64,000 nt of DNA from positions 62,001 to 126,000 of the forward strand of contig JADFUC010000226.1 in the NCBI GenBank assembly GCA_019722365.1, read 5' to 3'. Numbering within the stretch: the first letter of the stretch is position 1; every line of letters begins with the position of its first letter. This stretch comes from Lithospermum erythrorhizon. Its lineage: Eukaryota; Streptophyta; Magnoliopsida; Boraginales; Boraginaceae. The position numbers and the translations under genes were made by a program. Under the pieces are notes generated by a model. The model did no database searches and had not been told where the DNA came from. It worked only from the letters and a program-made list of their open reading frames with translations. This document shows positions 36,270 to 47,500 of the stretch, piece after piece.

Positions 36270-39112
36270 CTATTAAAGGTTCCCTACGGCGAATTACTCA
36301 CGAATTCTTCGCATTACATTACAATTCACAACAAATGGTGTCATTGAAATTGAGAATCGAACTATAAGAGACGCACGTGTCAGCTTATCTGTGCCAAAAC
36401 ATTCCTCTCAAGTTTTGGACCGATGCTATCAACATTTCTTGTCACATTCATAACCGCATCACTTTATGCCCAGGTACATGAACACAAATTATGAAATATG
36501 GAAGGGGAGAAAGTCAAATGTTCAAGATTTTCATGTATTTGGAAGTTTGTGCTATATTCTTGCTGAACGTAAACCAAGGCAGAAATTTGATGTCAAGAGT
36601 AAATGGCGAATATTCTCAGATACTCAATGGCTATAGGCTTTCATGTGTGTTTAACAAAAGGACTCAAATGGTCATGGAGTCTATAAATGTGAAGGTTCTA
36701 GACTCAGGAGTTGAGATGAATGAAGATCACACAGATAATGGTGTACCACAATGACGCTTGGTGAAGTGACAAGGAACATGTCATTGATGTAAAGGTATCA
36801 CGACACATTTACGATCTATACAAATAATCCGTAGAGGAACCGCCCAGCCGATAATATTATTAGAGATTGATCAAGGTGTTACAACAAGAAGGAAGGAATT
36901 AGTTGACTATAGAAAAATGGTTTACCTTATTGGAGAAAGATGTTTCATATCTAAAGTAGACAAAAAGAATGTCAATTTAAGTCCTCAAAGACTAAGAGAT
37001 TAGATAAATGCCATGCAAGATGAATTGTTACACTCCAAAGAAATGACGCATGGAGTTGTGCCTGCACCTGATCATAAATGCCATAGGAACAAAGTTAGGG
37101 ATCTTTCAAAATAAGTCCGACGAGCAAATAGTTGTTACTAGAAATAAAGCAAGGCTAATGGCCTGATACTACATTTGAAAGGGTACTGAGAAATTTTGTC
37201 TAGCTTGCCGTTGAGGCTATACCTTCTTAGTTTAACATGCTTGATGAAGTTCAAATTGTACCAAATGGATGTGAAAATCATGTTTCAATGGTGCGTGTTG
37301 AAGAAGAAGTATATGTAGAAAGTACTCAAAAGGGTTGTTAATGACAGCTTGCTCCAATATGTGTATAGACTAAAGAAAGCCTTATATGGCTCTTTTCAAG
37401 TAAGCCCTCGAGCACGGGTACGAGACTCACAAAGTACTTATCAATTGGCGAATATGCACGTGGAGGAACTGACAAGACTCTCTTTATTAACGATGAGAAT
37501 TCCAAATTGATGGTAGCACAAATCTATGTCAATTTATTATTAATATTTGAGGAGTTCCGAACAACTACAACAGCTTGTCCAACGTATGGAGTCCGAGTTC
37601 TGGGATGAAAGCACGGGTTGGTGAGCTAAATTATTTTCTGGGATTTCAAGTCAAGCAGATGAAGGACAACATTTTCATATCTCAGTCCAGGTATGCCAAG
37701 AACTTAGTCAACAAATTTGGACTTGAAAATATCAAGTCGAAGAGGACACCTGTTGCAACTCATGTGAAAGTCGGTAAAGATGTCATGGCACAATGACATA
37801 AGCAACTACGTGGAGCAATGAGATAGGAAGCGCTTCTCTATCTCACAACAAAGACGCCGTATATATCAGATATTATGTTGGAGTATGTGCCAGATTTCAA
37901 GCGGATCCTAAGAAAAGCCATTTGAATCAAGTCAAGAGGATCATTAAATATGTGAATGGTACTGTGGATTATGGTCTTTTGTATTCTTTGATACTACGCT
38001 TTTGGTAGGGTATTCTAATGCCGACAATGAAATACTCAAGATAGAAAAGCTACCTGCCTCGAGGATGTTTTGGGGAATAATCTTGTATCTTGGTTCAAGA
38101 AGAAACAAACTCGCTCTATCTACAAAGAAATCGAATACATAGTCGCTGGTAGCAGCTTTGTACTCAACTTCGACGGGGCGATGCTCAAGAACAATGTCGC
38201 AGCGCATACGACACTCATTGTGACAACTTCGAGCGCCATCAATATATCTCAGAATACCCGATCGCAAAAATGTGCGTGTGTGATATGTTTGATATGATTT
38301 GATTGGGTACTACTTCATACCATCAAGATGCATCTTCTTTCGAAGCTCATCTCATAGCAACTCTAATGCAAGCTGCACACTGGGTAATTCTATGACGGGC
38401 GATCCACTAGGAAGCTTTCACCGAGCATGCGAAAGTGAGGACAAAACGTACGAAAGACTTGTGGTGGTTTGCGCCACCATCACCTAATAACGCACCGACC
38501 CGGCGCGCCGGGCCGGGCGCATAAATGGTATCGTGAGCAAACTGTCCGAATCAGAATCAAGCGCAAGCAAAGCCAAGGACACCTCTTGAGTCAGGAGCCA
38601 CCTCGAATCTCACACCTGATGGTAATGTCCCGGATAAAGCCAGGCTCAACGAGGACGCTGAAAGTATTTGGGTTGGGGAGTTGTAATAATTCACCGCAAA
38701 AAATGTGTGCGCGGTGATATGTTTGATAGATTTGATTGTACTACTCATACTATCAAGACGCATCTTCTTTTTCGGAAGCTCATCTCATAAGAACTCCAAT
38801 GTTAAGCCGCTAGCTTGACTCCGGGTTAATTCTAGATGGGTGACCTGGAAGTTTTTCAAGGAGCACGCGAGCGAAAGACAAAACGGTTGAAAGACTCAGG
38901 CGGCTATGAGGTCACCCATCAAATCTAATAACGCATCGACCCGTACGGCGGTCGCAAGCATAATATCAAAGAACCCAGTGCAACAGAGTAAAATAAAGCA
39001 TATTGATGTTAGACACCACTTCATCGGGGAGCTTGTTGAAGATAAAATGATTTCCTTGGAACATATGAGTACAGACAAGCAATTGGAAGACATTTTTACT
39101 AAAGCTTGATGC
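36270..39112 (+). pseudogene. Sirevirus-like Ty1-copia pol relic, split by a Cassandra insertion
   Basis: Degenerate plus-strand pol in the usual copia order. The end of the integrase (about 36270-36760) contains CHIHNRITL and, in another frame, a GRKSNVQDFHVFGS-like block. Reverse transcriptase pieces lie at about 37000-37800, with GGTDKTLFI and GELNYFLGFQVKQMKD. RNase H runs from about 37850 to 39112, with LGNNLVSWFKKKQ, IKHIDVRHHF and KQLEDIFTKA. Many stops and frameshifts interrupt it, and the gag, protease and integrase core are gone. A 714-bp Cassandra element (38249-38962) sits inside the RNase H. Motif wording and the downstream env-like ORF place it with Sirevirus-like copia elements. 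Confidence 0.8.
38249..38962 (+). mobile_element. Complete Cassandra-type TRIM with two LTRs and target duplication ATATC
   Basis: LTR 1 is about 38249-38524, LTR 2 is 38682-38962. The internal region begins with primer site TGGTATCGTGAGC (38526-38538) and ends in a polypurine tract GGGTTGGGGAG (38670-38680). Both LTRs hold a 5S rRNA-like domain; LTR 2 is the clearer, with AAGAACTCCAATGTTAAGC and CTAGATGGGTGACC. The flanks carry ATATC at 38244-38248 and 38963-38967. Removing the element and one copy of ATATC joins the host RNase H frame cleanly across its SKNP motif, which proves the boundaries. The element has no protein-coding capacity. Confidence 0.88.
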
Positions 39113-39559
39113 AAGAAAGCTTCGATCTCGAGATCTTTTCTGGATTACGTGGTTGATAAATAGCAATTCAAAGAAAGGTCAGAGTACTAGGAGGTATTTA
39201 GGTTACAATGTGTTACAACTGTGGAGCTGAGAACAAGTTGTTCTCAAAAGTCCGAGGTGCGTGTTATAAATATCGGCACATATCGGTAGGTTCCACTTTG
39301 ACGAATGTGTTTTGGGGCGGAAATTCAAGAAGTTAATTCTCGAGTTAAAGGCAACTATGGTTTATTTATTATGGTAAGTTCTTTTCTTAACCGCCTACAC
39401 CTTTACAAACTTTCCATATATTCTCCCCAAATCATACCAAACCGCCACAAACTTACTCAAATTCACCATTTTATCTTCACAATCATCACAACCGCTCACA
39501 ATAAATTACTCACAATGATCCCATATTTTCTGAAATCAAACAAAATTTTAAAACTCAAA
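39113..39559 (+). other. Spacer between pol and env-like ORF of the Sirevirus-like element
   Basis: No conserved domain. It follows the end of RNase H and precedes the env-like frame that starts near 39560. It contains ATGGTAAGTTCT, a possible splice donor, which could matter if the downstream ORF was expressed from a spliced RNA. Confidence 0.35.
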
Positions 39560-42020
39560 AATGGTTAAGACAAGAAAGGGTTAATGCCTGGGAAGGCGAC
39601 TTCAAAGGCGCAAGGCGGCGCTGGGTCTGGGCGATGACGCATGCATGACGTGTTGAACCAACTGCGGATGAACAAAGCGAGCCCGAAGGCGAAAGGGCAA
39701 AAGTCGAAAGCACAATCTTCGACAAGTATGGAGGACGAACTCAGGTTCATCTAACTCCACTAGGAGATTTCCTGGGGTTTCGCGATTCATGATGCCACAA
39801 ACGGAAGAGTCTCTAAATTCACAACAATTATTTTCCATGGGTGGACTACACAAATGTTCGAGAACTCGACAACCCTAGGTCAAATAGGGCTGGCTGAAGA
39901 CAATGATGTTGGGAGTAAGTAGAAATCCTCGATGAAATCGAGGCCGAGGAGCATGTTTGGAGAAGAAGTTGTTTCAATTTGTCAAGAAAGAGTCAATGAA
40001 TTCCTCGGTCACGTAGATGTCGAAGTTGCGCATGTGTCGATCCATCTCTGTTAGTTATCTATTGAAAACACCACGTAAGATTGTTGTGCTCCTGCTGCGC
40101 CTCGATAACTGCCGGTGATGCTGGGTGAGGATGTTCTCAAGGGATGATGCGGATCTGCTACATGCTAATATGGTGACCGGTGCGCGGGAGTGTTCCAAGT
40201 ATCAATGCCAGCGCATTATTAATCCCAAGATCGGTGATATGCTGAACGGATCGAAGGATTCTACCGGGGAGATGACAGACCATCTATTGACGACTCCGGC
40301 CAAATACGCTGTTGTCGGTGGTAATGGATGCTAACATACCAAGTGTCGTTGACATGAGTTCGCGGATCGCTAAGTGGCGCTGATATAAACCAAGCAATAT
40401 TGACACCGATGTCGAAACTGCTAGGAAATATATAGAGACCAACTGTTATTCAAGGTGTTGATGACCATGGATGCCGACATTCAGAGGTAATTCCCGAGGA
40501 TGTTGGCCGAAGAAGAAGTCCAAGAAAAGGAAGCACAAGAAGAGCGCCGATGTCGCGAATCTTCCGCTTAAGCAGTTAAAATTGAGTAATGGAGGAAAGA
40601 GTTGCCAAGAAAAGCTGTGAAGGCCGAGAGGAATAGAAGGGTCAAGCCGTAAGTGCTGTGAGACGCCGGGCGTTAAGATGATGTACCTAAAGAGGTCAAG
40701 AATTGCTCTCAAATTATTGTTTCATTGATAGTTGTGAGTAATCATTCATAATACGTAACTATCTGCTGTACAACCAAATTAATGATGAATGATTGCTCGA
40801 ACATGAACTCATCGCGACACGTTAATGAAGAAACTCAAGAGTCTCACGGTGGCGATATACCAAGTGAGCACCAAGAGGAGGAAGACCACAAGCAAGTGGC
40901 CGAATCCAGAGAACAAGATTTGGGAACAAAGAGCTTCCAAGCAATGTTGCCGCGGTGTCTACTACACGTGGCACTCGACTCAAGAAGAAAGCGTACTAAG
41001 TGAGGTTTGTTGCCAATCGGGGCGGTTGTTTAAGAAGATGTTGTCGAGGTGACAAAGAAGAATGCCAACATCATGGGCATATCGAAGCGAGTGTGGTCAT
41101 GCCACGTTGAAGCCGCTGACCATACTATCCACGCTTGTTGGGGTGGAGTTTGTCTCAATACGACGGAAGATAGCAATGATCCCGCTTAGTCCAAATTAAA
41201 GGTAACTTTCCACAATTTTACATTTAATTTCTCTCCAAGTCTTGTTAATGATTTTTGTGGGAGAGCAAATGGTGGAGAAATCCAAATACAACTCTCAGAG
41301 ATTGTCAAGGTGTTAACAGAGGTGTTTGCTGACATTGCCCACAAAGTGGTTTCCATCATCTAAGCTATGTGAAGTATGCGCCGCATAAGCCGGTGAGCCG
41401 CAATTGGGTATTCCACCACACACACCACCAAAACAAGGTTCGAGACGCTCCCAAGGTCCTTTACATGATAGGCACAAGAGCTTCGTTCAACTTCAGACGC
41501 TTTATATTTGATCGCTTCATGCAAAGATGCCCGCCTCATGCTATTCTCAAGCCTATTGCATACCCCCAACATGTCATAAGCAAAGATTCTCGAATCCTAA
41601 GGAGGATATTCTTACTGCTGAAGACGTCGAAGGTCCAGCTCCTGGCTTCATCACCATTAGCCCAGCTCCTGGCTTCATCACCATTATTCCAAAGCTGATG
41701 CAAGGGACACATGTTGTTGACATCCCTCTAGCGACAACTGATATTGGTGGTTATTCAGAAGTGGCTACGACTGGCTAAGATTTTGGTGATGAGATCAAAT
41801 ATTTGGATGGGGTTATTCATTCTAGCTTGGCTAGAAAATCTGCGGCTCGGAGGCACGCTTCGCGAGCCCGAATTCGAGAATGATCAAGAAGATAAGCCAC
41901 CTTTCGTGACAGAGGCGCCCGTGCTTAATGCTATTCTTGTCTACGTACAAGAATCGCTGTGTTCTCAGTTCTTTGGTTATGTTTTTGGACAACAGGGAGA
42001 TGTCCGATGGAAACCTTAAT
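39560..42020 (+). pseudogene. Env-like downstream ORF of the Sirevirus-like copia element, broken
   Basis: Plus-strand frames, joined across several stops and shifts, begin MVKTRKGLMPG (about 39561) and later show RGVYYTWHSTQEES (about 40958-41000), KVLTEVFADI (about 41310), IGTRASFNFRRFIFDRFMQ (about 41470-41530) and IPKLMQGTHVVDIPL (about 41690-41730). This order is familiar from the extra ORF between pol and 3' LTR in Sirevirus-type copia elements, annotated as envelope-like protein or Transposase_32-like. A true envelope function has never been shown for such ORFs. At least five frame changes make this copy non-functional. Position right after RNase H and before a polypurine tract supports the call. 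Confidence 0.6.
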
Positions 42021-42295
42021 GGCGGTATTTTATTTCTCGTGTGTAGTTTGGATGTCTGATGGTGTTGGTCATTATGGCTTTTTATATTATATGACATCTA
42101 TTTAGCCATCTGTCTTTAATACTTGTGCTAACATTTGGACTACTATGTTATGTTCGTATCCATCTTGTGTGTTGTGTTTTATTTGCGGTTATTTATGCTA
42201 TTCTGATTTGCAGTTATTTACGCTATTCTGATTTGCGGTTATATACGCTAAATTATGACGGCGTAGGTTCTCTGTAGATTTGTCATAAAAACTTA

Positions 42296-42761
42296 CCCAA
42301 AAGGGGAGTTTTTTAGTGCATGAAAATTGGTCAACTGTTTTGCGATGTTACACTAACTCGCTCTCTACTACTGGCAACAATGTACTGAGGGCGGTGACAC
42401 ATTTCTCAGAGAAGATATTGTTTTATGAAGAAAATCTCATTAGAGATAATTTAGTTAATGGAAAATGAATTATTTGGGCATCAAGTAAGAAGATTCATAC
42501 GTTTAATAAGAGAAGGAAAGAAGACCGAAGGCATTAATTATTTTACAAGATGGAAGTTTTGTTTATGAAAGTTATTTCCATAAACCTGTTTGTGTCTATA
42601 CTATATAAAGGCCTCACATGCGGACCTAGTTCTTCACTGAAATAAGAGAGAATTCTGCATTGTATTTTTTTGAGACAAAAAGAGTTTTGAGAGTTTATTT
42701 TAATAGAATAATGCACGGAGTGTTCTATAAACTCCTTTAGATTATACAACTGCTGTTAACA
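42296..42761 (+). mobile_element. Polypurine tract and 3' LTR of the Sirevirus-like element
   Basis: The tract AAAAGGGGAGTTTTT (about 42298-42312) precedes an LTR of about 450 bp that starts near TTTTAGTGCATG (degraded TGTTAG) and ends CTGTTAACA at 42761. Inside it are a TATA box (CTATATAAAGG near 42601) and downstream T/A-rich sequence of the R-U5 type. The matching 5' LTR is absent, and no target duplication can be called. Confidence 0.6.
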
Positions 42762-43149
42762 ATCTCTATTACAATAATCCCGCTGCTTAGTGATTATCAT
42801 GTAATTGACACATACTACTTTTTTGACAAGAGCGCTGCAGGGAGGATGTTGCATAAAGCCTGTGAGGAGCCCGGACTCATACATAGAGATGTGGAGTGTA
42901 ATTGCGCGTAAGCAAGAATGTAAGATTTGCATGCTCCTTATTTGTAATTCTGCATCATACGAATCCTTCATTATACAGCCTACCCCTGCACTCGGCATAC
43001 ATTAGCACCGAATCGGGTTACCAAATCATTACATTTTTAACACAGTTTTTATTTTATTACGCTGAGTCATGTCACTATAGTATTAATAATCGTGTAGTAA
43101 CAACTGATACTTTGAAGTATACGACTACACTTTTCATATATAAATAAGA
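42762..43149. other. Intergenic sequence, no gene seen
   Basis: Short frames on both strands show no recognisable motif. It lies between the retrotransposon LTR and the truncated end of the EGF-like pseudogene, so the lost 3' exons of that gene may have been displaced when this region was rearranged. Confidence 0.35.
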
Positions 43150-43930
43150 TTCTTAGGATCGAAAAATGACTCATTATTGGGAAGGGGTGGAGCTAGAGGA
43201 GCCGTTTTCATGCACGATTAATTGAGAGAACCTGCAACATACAGAAACATAAATTTTAATACCTATGTAATTTACTTGTACTATTGTAAAAAACACCAAA
43301 AAACGACATGAAAACCGACTTATTAAGAAGCAAAGCCAAATTGATTAATGAAAAAAACTTACAATTTGGAATGACACAAGGGAAGAACTCTAGATCATCA
43401 GCATCATTGTCGTTTTCATCGTCGAAAGGAGTGTGCTTCACATCTACATTTGAAATTGAATGCTTCTCCTGGAGCTGCCTCACACTTTCCCGTGCCACAG
43501 TTCTTCTCATTGCATATGTTTTCTGCATTGTTTTCTATAGGTAATTTTAACATGAAGAAAAAAAGTGTACTTATATGGTTTTGATAGAAGAAAACTAACT
43601 TCAGTTAGCTAAAAGATGTGAATTACTCTCTTAAAGTTTTGTATTAATCAATGTGTGTACTAAAATAAGCACATGATAGAAAATAAATTGATTAAATAAG
43701 CATATGAAATAGTGGTAGAAACGCTGCTACAAAAAATATTCTTTTTGGTGTACGTCAATTAAACATTTTTTCGGATAATTGGTTTTCAAGTGAATTTTTC
43801 TAGCAGTGTAAGAACATGTACCTAATTGGCTAGGAGGCAAGTTATTGTCCCACCAATTTTCTTGTGAGGCAAAAGGAAGCATAACAAAGATAAGAGCAGC
43901 AAAATAAACATTCCTGATAGGCAAAGCCAT
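43150..43930 (-). pseudogene. Secreted EGF-like domain protein, broken and 3'-truncated
   Basis: Exon 1 (43822-43930) encodes a signal peptide, MALPIRNVYFAALIFVMLPF, and a short linker. Exon 2 (43363-43522) encodes CNEKNCGTGKCEAAPG and FNFKCRCE, an EGF-like cysteine pattern, then in a shifted frame DLEFFPCVIPNC. Exon 3 (from 43231) continues CSLN, a TAA stop, then SC and a Pro-rich PLAPPLPNNESFFDP. These blocks and their order match a plant-specific family of secreted or GPI-anchored EGF-like proteins of unknown role. All three splice junctions are GT-AG. Lesions: a 1-nt shift between CRCE and the acidic stretch, a stop where Tyr is usual, and loss of everything after FFDP. The gene still has a TATA-like promoter, so the decay may be recent. 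Confidence 0.65.
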
Positions 43931-44004
43931 AGTTCAAGTTTGGCTTTCCCTTGTAATGAAAATCAAGAATGCATTTATGTTACATAACTATGTGCCATCG
44001 ATAA

Positions 44005-44016
44005 GGTATATATACT
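44005..44016 (-). promoter_or_regulatory. TATA box upstream of the EGF-like pseudogene
   Basis: GTATATATACC on the minus strand lies about 80 bp upstream of the start codon at 43930. Confidence 0.45.
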
Positions 44017-44834
44017 CTGAATGAGACTAATAATGCAGTAACATAATTTCTAATGTCAAAAGTATACTATTCTCATGTACTTACACCAATTATATTAATC
44101 CTTCAATCAAAAAAATGATTGTTAATAGTGATCAAAATTAACATCTTTTATTTGTACTTTTCAAAATTATCATGTTAATATTAGTAAAGTAAGTTGACAA
44201 TAATACAGTTTGATATATTTTACATCAAATATTATACAAAATGTACAAATTCAAAATTGGAAAAATTAATCATCTAAAATCAAAACTTGATAAGGTTTTA
44301 GGAATGGAGGAAATATTTATTCTACTTTGTTCTTATTTTTAAAAATCTACATGTATCTTTAACTTTGATCAATTCAATCAAGTAGTCTTTTAGTTGAAAG
44401 GTTAAGAGATATTTTATAATTTGAGGACTTAATGTCTTTGAACCCCTTGAATTGTGTCATAAAATATAATCTTGTATATATTTTTTCAAGAAACTGGTGC
44501 TAGGGAGAACCTTCCCATATCTGTTGTCCCATTCAATACGAAAGTCATGTTCCTCATGTAGGAAAATATGTCCTTCCATCGTTGAAGTGGCTCATCATGT
44601 TCCTCATGCAGAAAATATCTCCTTCCATCGCTGAATATAATAATGGCTTTGCTATGTGTTCTATTGCTAATCTTAATATAATTCCTTGTTTTAAGATACA
44701 AGTATACTAATGCTCAAATACACCGAAGATTCAGGTCTTAGCTGATACTCACACCGAAATACGCCACCGGAAGATATCAAGGTTAACTGTATTTACAACT
44801 AAACTTTATAATGTAATAAAATAAGAATTAAGGA

Positions 44835-44837
<3 letters not shown>
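44017..44837. other. Intergenic sequence with one local duplication
   Basis: No gene. At about 44543-44635 a segment of about 45-60 bp with TCATGTTCCTCATG and TCCTTCCATCG is duplicated in tandem. The open frame across it is a by-product. Confidence 0.4.
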
Positions 44838-44889
<52 letters not shown>

Positions 44890-44892
44890 TTA
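44838..44892. repeat. (AT)n microsatellite
   Basis: About 55 bp of nearly pure AT dinucleotides, with a single G interruption near 44871. Confidence 0.95.
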
Positions 44893-45397
44893 CTTTTATA
44901 AATTGGCCTATAAGAACTTAAAAATAGCTAAGGAAGCCTATAATAATTTAAAACGTACAAAACAAGTCCTTTAAAAATCTTAATAGAACAAAATCTTAAT
45001 AGCACCTAACTTTCTACCATATATACATTGCTTCATTATTCGTAGTTAGAGTATCATCGAGTTGATTTGATCCGGATTTCACTATATTCAAACCGGCTTA
45101 ATTGTCGAGTTAACCCGTAACTTGCCTAAATACAAAATAGAGTTTAAAGGTAGATCCGGAACCAGTTCAAAATAGGGGTCCCAACCAAGTGAAAACCGAA
45201 TACTCAATTTAATTTGATACTCGAAGTATTACTTATATAGTTTAACTAATATTAATAATACACGTTAGCTAGCCTAATGCTCACTACTATTAATGACGAA
45301 GCACATGCTCGAGTCACATAATGATGAGAAGATTGAATTAAAAAAGAAAATGTATATAATTAAATTTATTTAAAACCAAATAATCACTTACTAACAG

Positions 45398-46502
45398 TAG
45401 GGCTGTTGGTGGACCTGACGACAGAACCGGCCCGGCTCTAATTCCTGGTCCGAAAGTCCACTGAAAGGGGACCGGATCCGCCCGATCCAACATTCGATCC
45501 GGTGATCCAACCGATCCGACTGTGACCAAACCGATCCGATCCGGGTTTTTTAATATAAAAAAAAACCTAATATTCAAGAATCAAGATCAGCGAATTAAAT
45601 CAAACTCACCATATGAGTTTTCACTCACTGGCCACTGGATTTCACTAATCCTCACTCCCCGCGCCCACTTTCAATGATTCCGCCTCTTCCTCCGGCTCCA
45701 ACGGTCCCGACCTTCTATCTGCTCATCCGATCATTCTTCTCCTCTCAATAAGAATAAGGCTTTCTTTCTCCTTTAATTTTTAAATTGAAATATGTTTGAT
45801 TCTGGTTTATTTAGTTTAATTCACAGAAATTCATTGATTTTCAAGGCTAAGGTGCTAATGAATTGTTATTTGATTTTTGTGTTATTAATTTATTATTTTC
45901 TCGAATTCGTTATTTTTTTTGTATTTACGATTTCTTTTTTGTGACAGTTTAATTCTTTTTTATATTTTCTCGAATTGTTAAATATGTTTTAATTAGTTTA
46001 TTTTCATTTATTTTTGTATTTTCAATTTTACAACTATGTAAATATGTTTTTATTTTCGCTTTTTCAATTTATGTAAATATGTTTGTATTTTCAATTATGC
46101 TTTTGCATTTACTAATTTTTGTTCATAATGCTGATCTTATTTCGCTTTGTTTTTTAATGAATTTGGAAATTTTGGAGTACGGAACGGAAACGGACGACCG
46201 TGAATTTTTCTGATTTATTGTACCTTCTGTGTTTCGTTGTGTCTTACCCTCAAAGTTTGATCTCGATACTATCTGATCCGGTTTCCGGATATCGGATACT
46301 ATCGAACCGGATATTATATATCTGATACTACCTTGACGGGATGGATTCTCACCGACCGTTCCGAATGGACCAAACCGACTGCTCGGGATCGATCCGTCCG
46401 TCCGAATCTCTGACCCGGACATATTGGGTCCGTCCGTCCGACCGACACTGTAACCGTCCGGTTCCGACTGTGAAAACCGTCCGGACCGACCGAACAACAC
46501 TA
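45398..46502. mobile_element. Non-autonomous hAT-type element with 8-bp target duplication
   Basis: The ends TAGGGCTGTTGGTGG and (reverse) TAGTGTTGTTCGGTCGG are imperfect inverted repeats of hAT type. The flanks carry ACTAACAG (45390-45397) and ACTAACAA (46503-46510), an 8-bp target duplication with one mismatch. Both subterminal regions are rich in GATCCG/CCGTCCG motifs in inverted orientation (about 45420-45545 and 46160-46500), which is usual for transposase binding regions. The 600-bp middle is AT-rich and non-coding. There is no transposase, so it is 1105 bp of non-autonomous element. Confidence 0.8.
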
Positions 46503-46510
46503 ACTAACAA

Positions 46511-47500
46511 GACGGTTACTTAATTACTAACAAGCATTTCAATAATTCTAAAAAAAAAATTTGTCACATTCAAACGCCGCTTAAAAGTATGAAATATCGT
46601 GGTAGGCTAAATTTCATATAAGTAGATGAACTAACGAATTATTTTAAATAATCACCTAAGCATTTCAACTTTTTAAATAGATATCTGTGCAAGCAAGATT
46701 GGGCGCCCGAACTAAAATCGGCCTTCTTAAGTTGTCGATTCCATTCGACCTCCAGCCAGCCCTGTGAGCACTCACATCACATCCTCAAGTTTGTAATAGG
46801 ATCAAATCACTAAAAATGTAAAAAATATTAATTTTTCAGCTTCCCTAAAATAGGGTGGGCCCACATAAAATTATTCACTCACCCTATTCACCCCATAAAT
46901 TTATACCCTCCCTATTTTGTGGTTATTTTTTTGTTCTCCTCATATTTCCTCTTTTTTCAATGATGTAAAAAAATAAAAATAAAAAAATAAATATCTTTGA
47001 TCATATTCAAATATAAATTGAAAAGATCTCTCATTCAACACCCATATATAATATATTATTTTTTACTTTTTAAAATTTAATTTTATCCTAAATTTCTATT
47101 GACATACTTTTAAATATTTTCCATTTTCTCAATTTTTCGTAGAATAATAATAAAGAAGTCAAGCAGTTAACATATATATAAAAAGCGAACCCAAAAATTA
47201 GAAAAGGGTATTTGGATTGTTTTGAAATTTAATTTTGCCTTCAAATAAAAACATATTTAATAGTGGACGTATGAAATAGAAATGAGGTATGATCAAGTTA
47301 ATTAGATTAGATGGCCGAGTTTAATAAAGTTTGTTCAAAGAATTACCTCGCAAAATTGATTATGTGCTCAAAACTTCAAGTACATGACAAAGTTCGTGTA
47401 AAAATGTACACAGTGCCTATTTAAAGTTGAAATGCTTGTGTGCCTATTGAATGATTGTGAATTCAAAGTGGCTTAACACAGATACCAAACTTGCGGATTT
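46511..47500. other. Intergenic sequence, no gene seen
   Basis: AT-rich. It has a CCCTATTTT/AAAATAGGG-type inverted pair (about 46850-46918) that may be a short MITE remnant. No coding potential. Confidence 0.4.
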
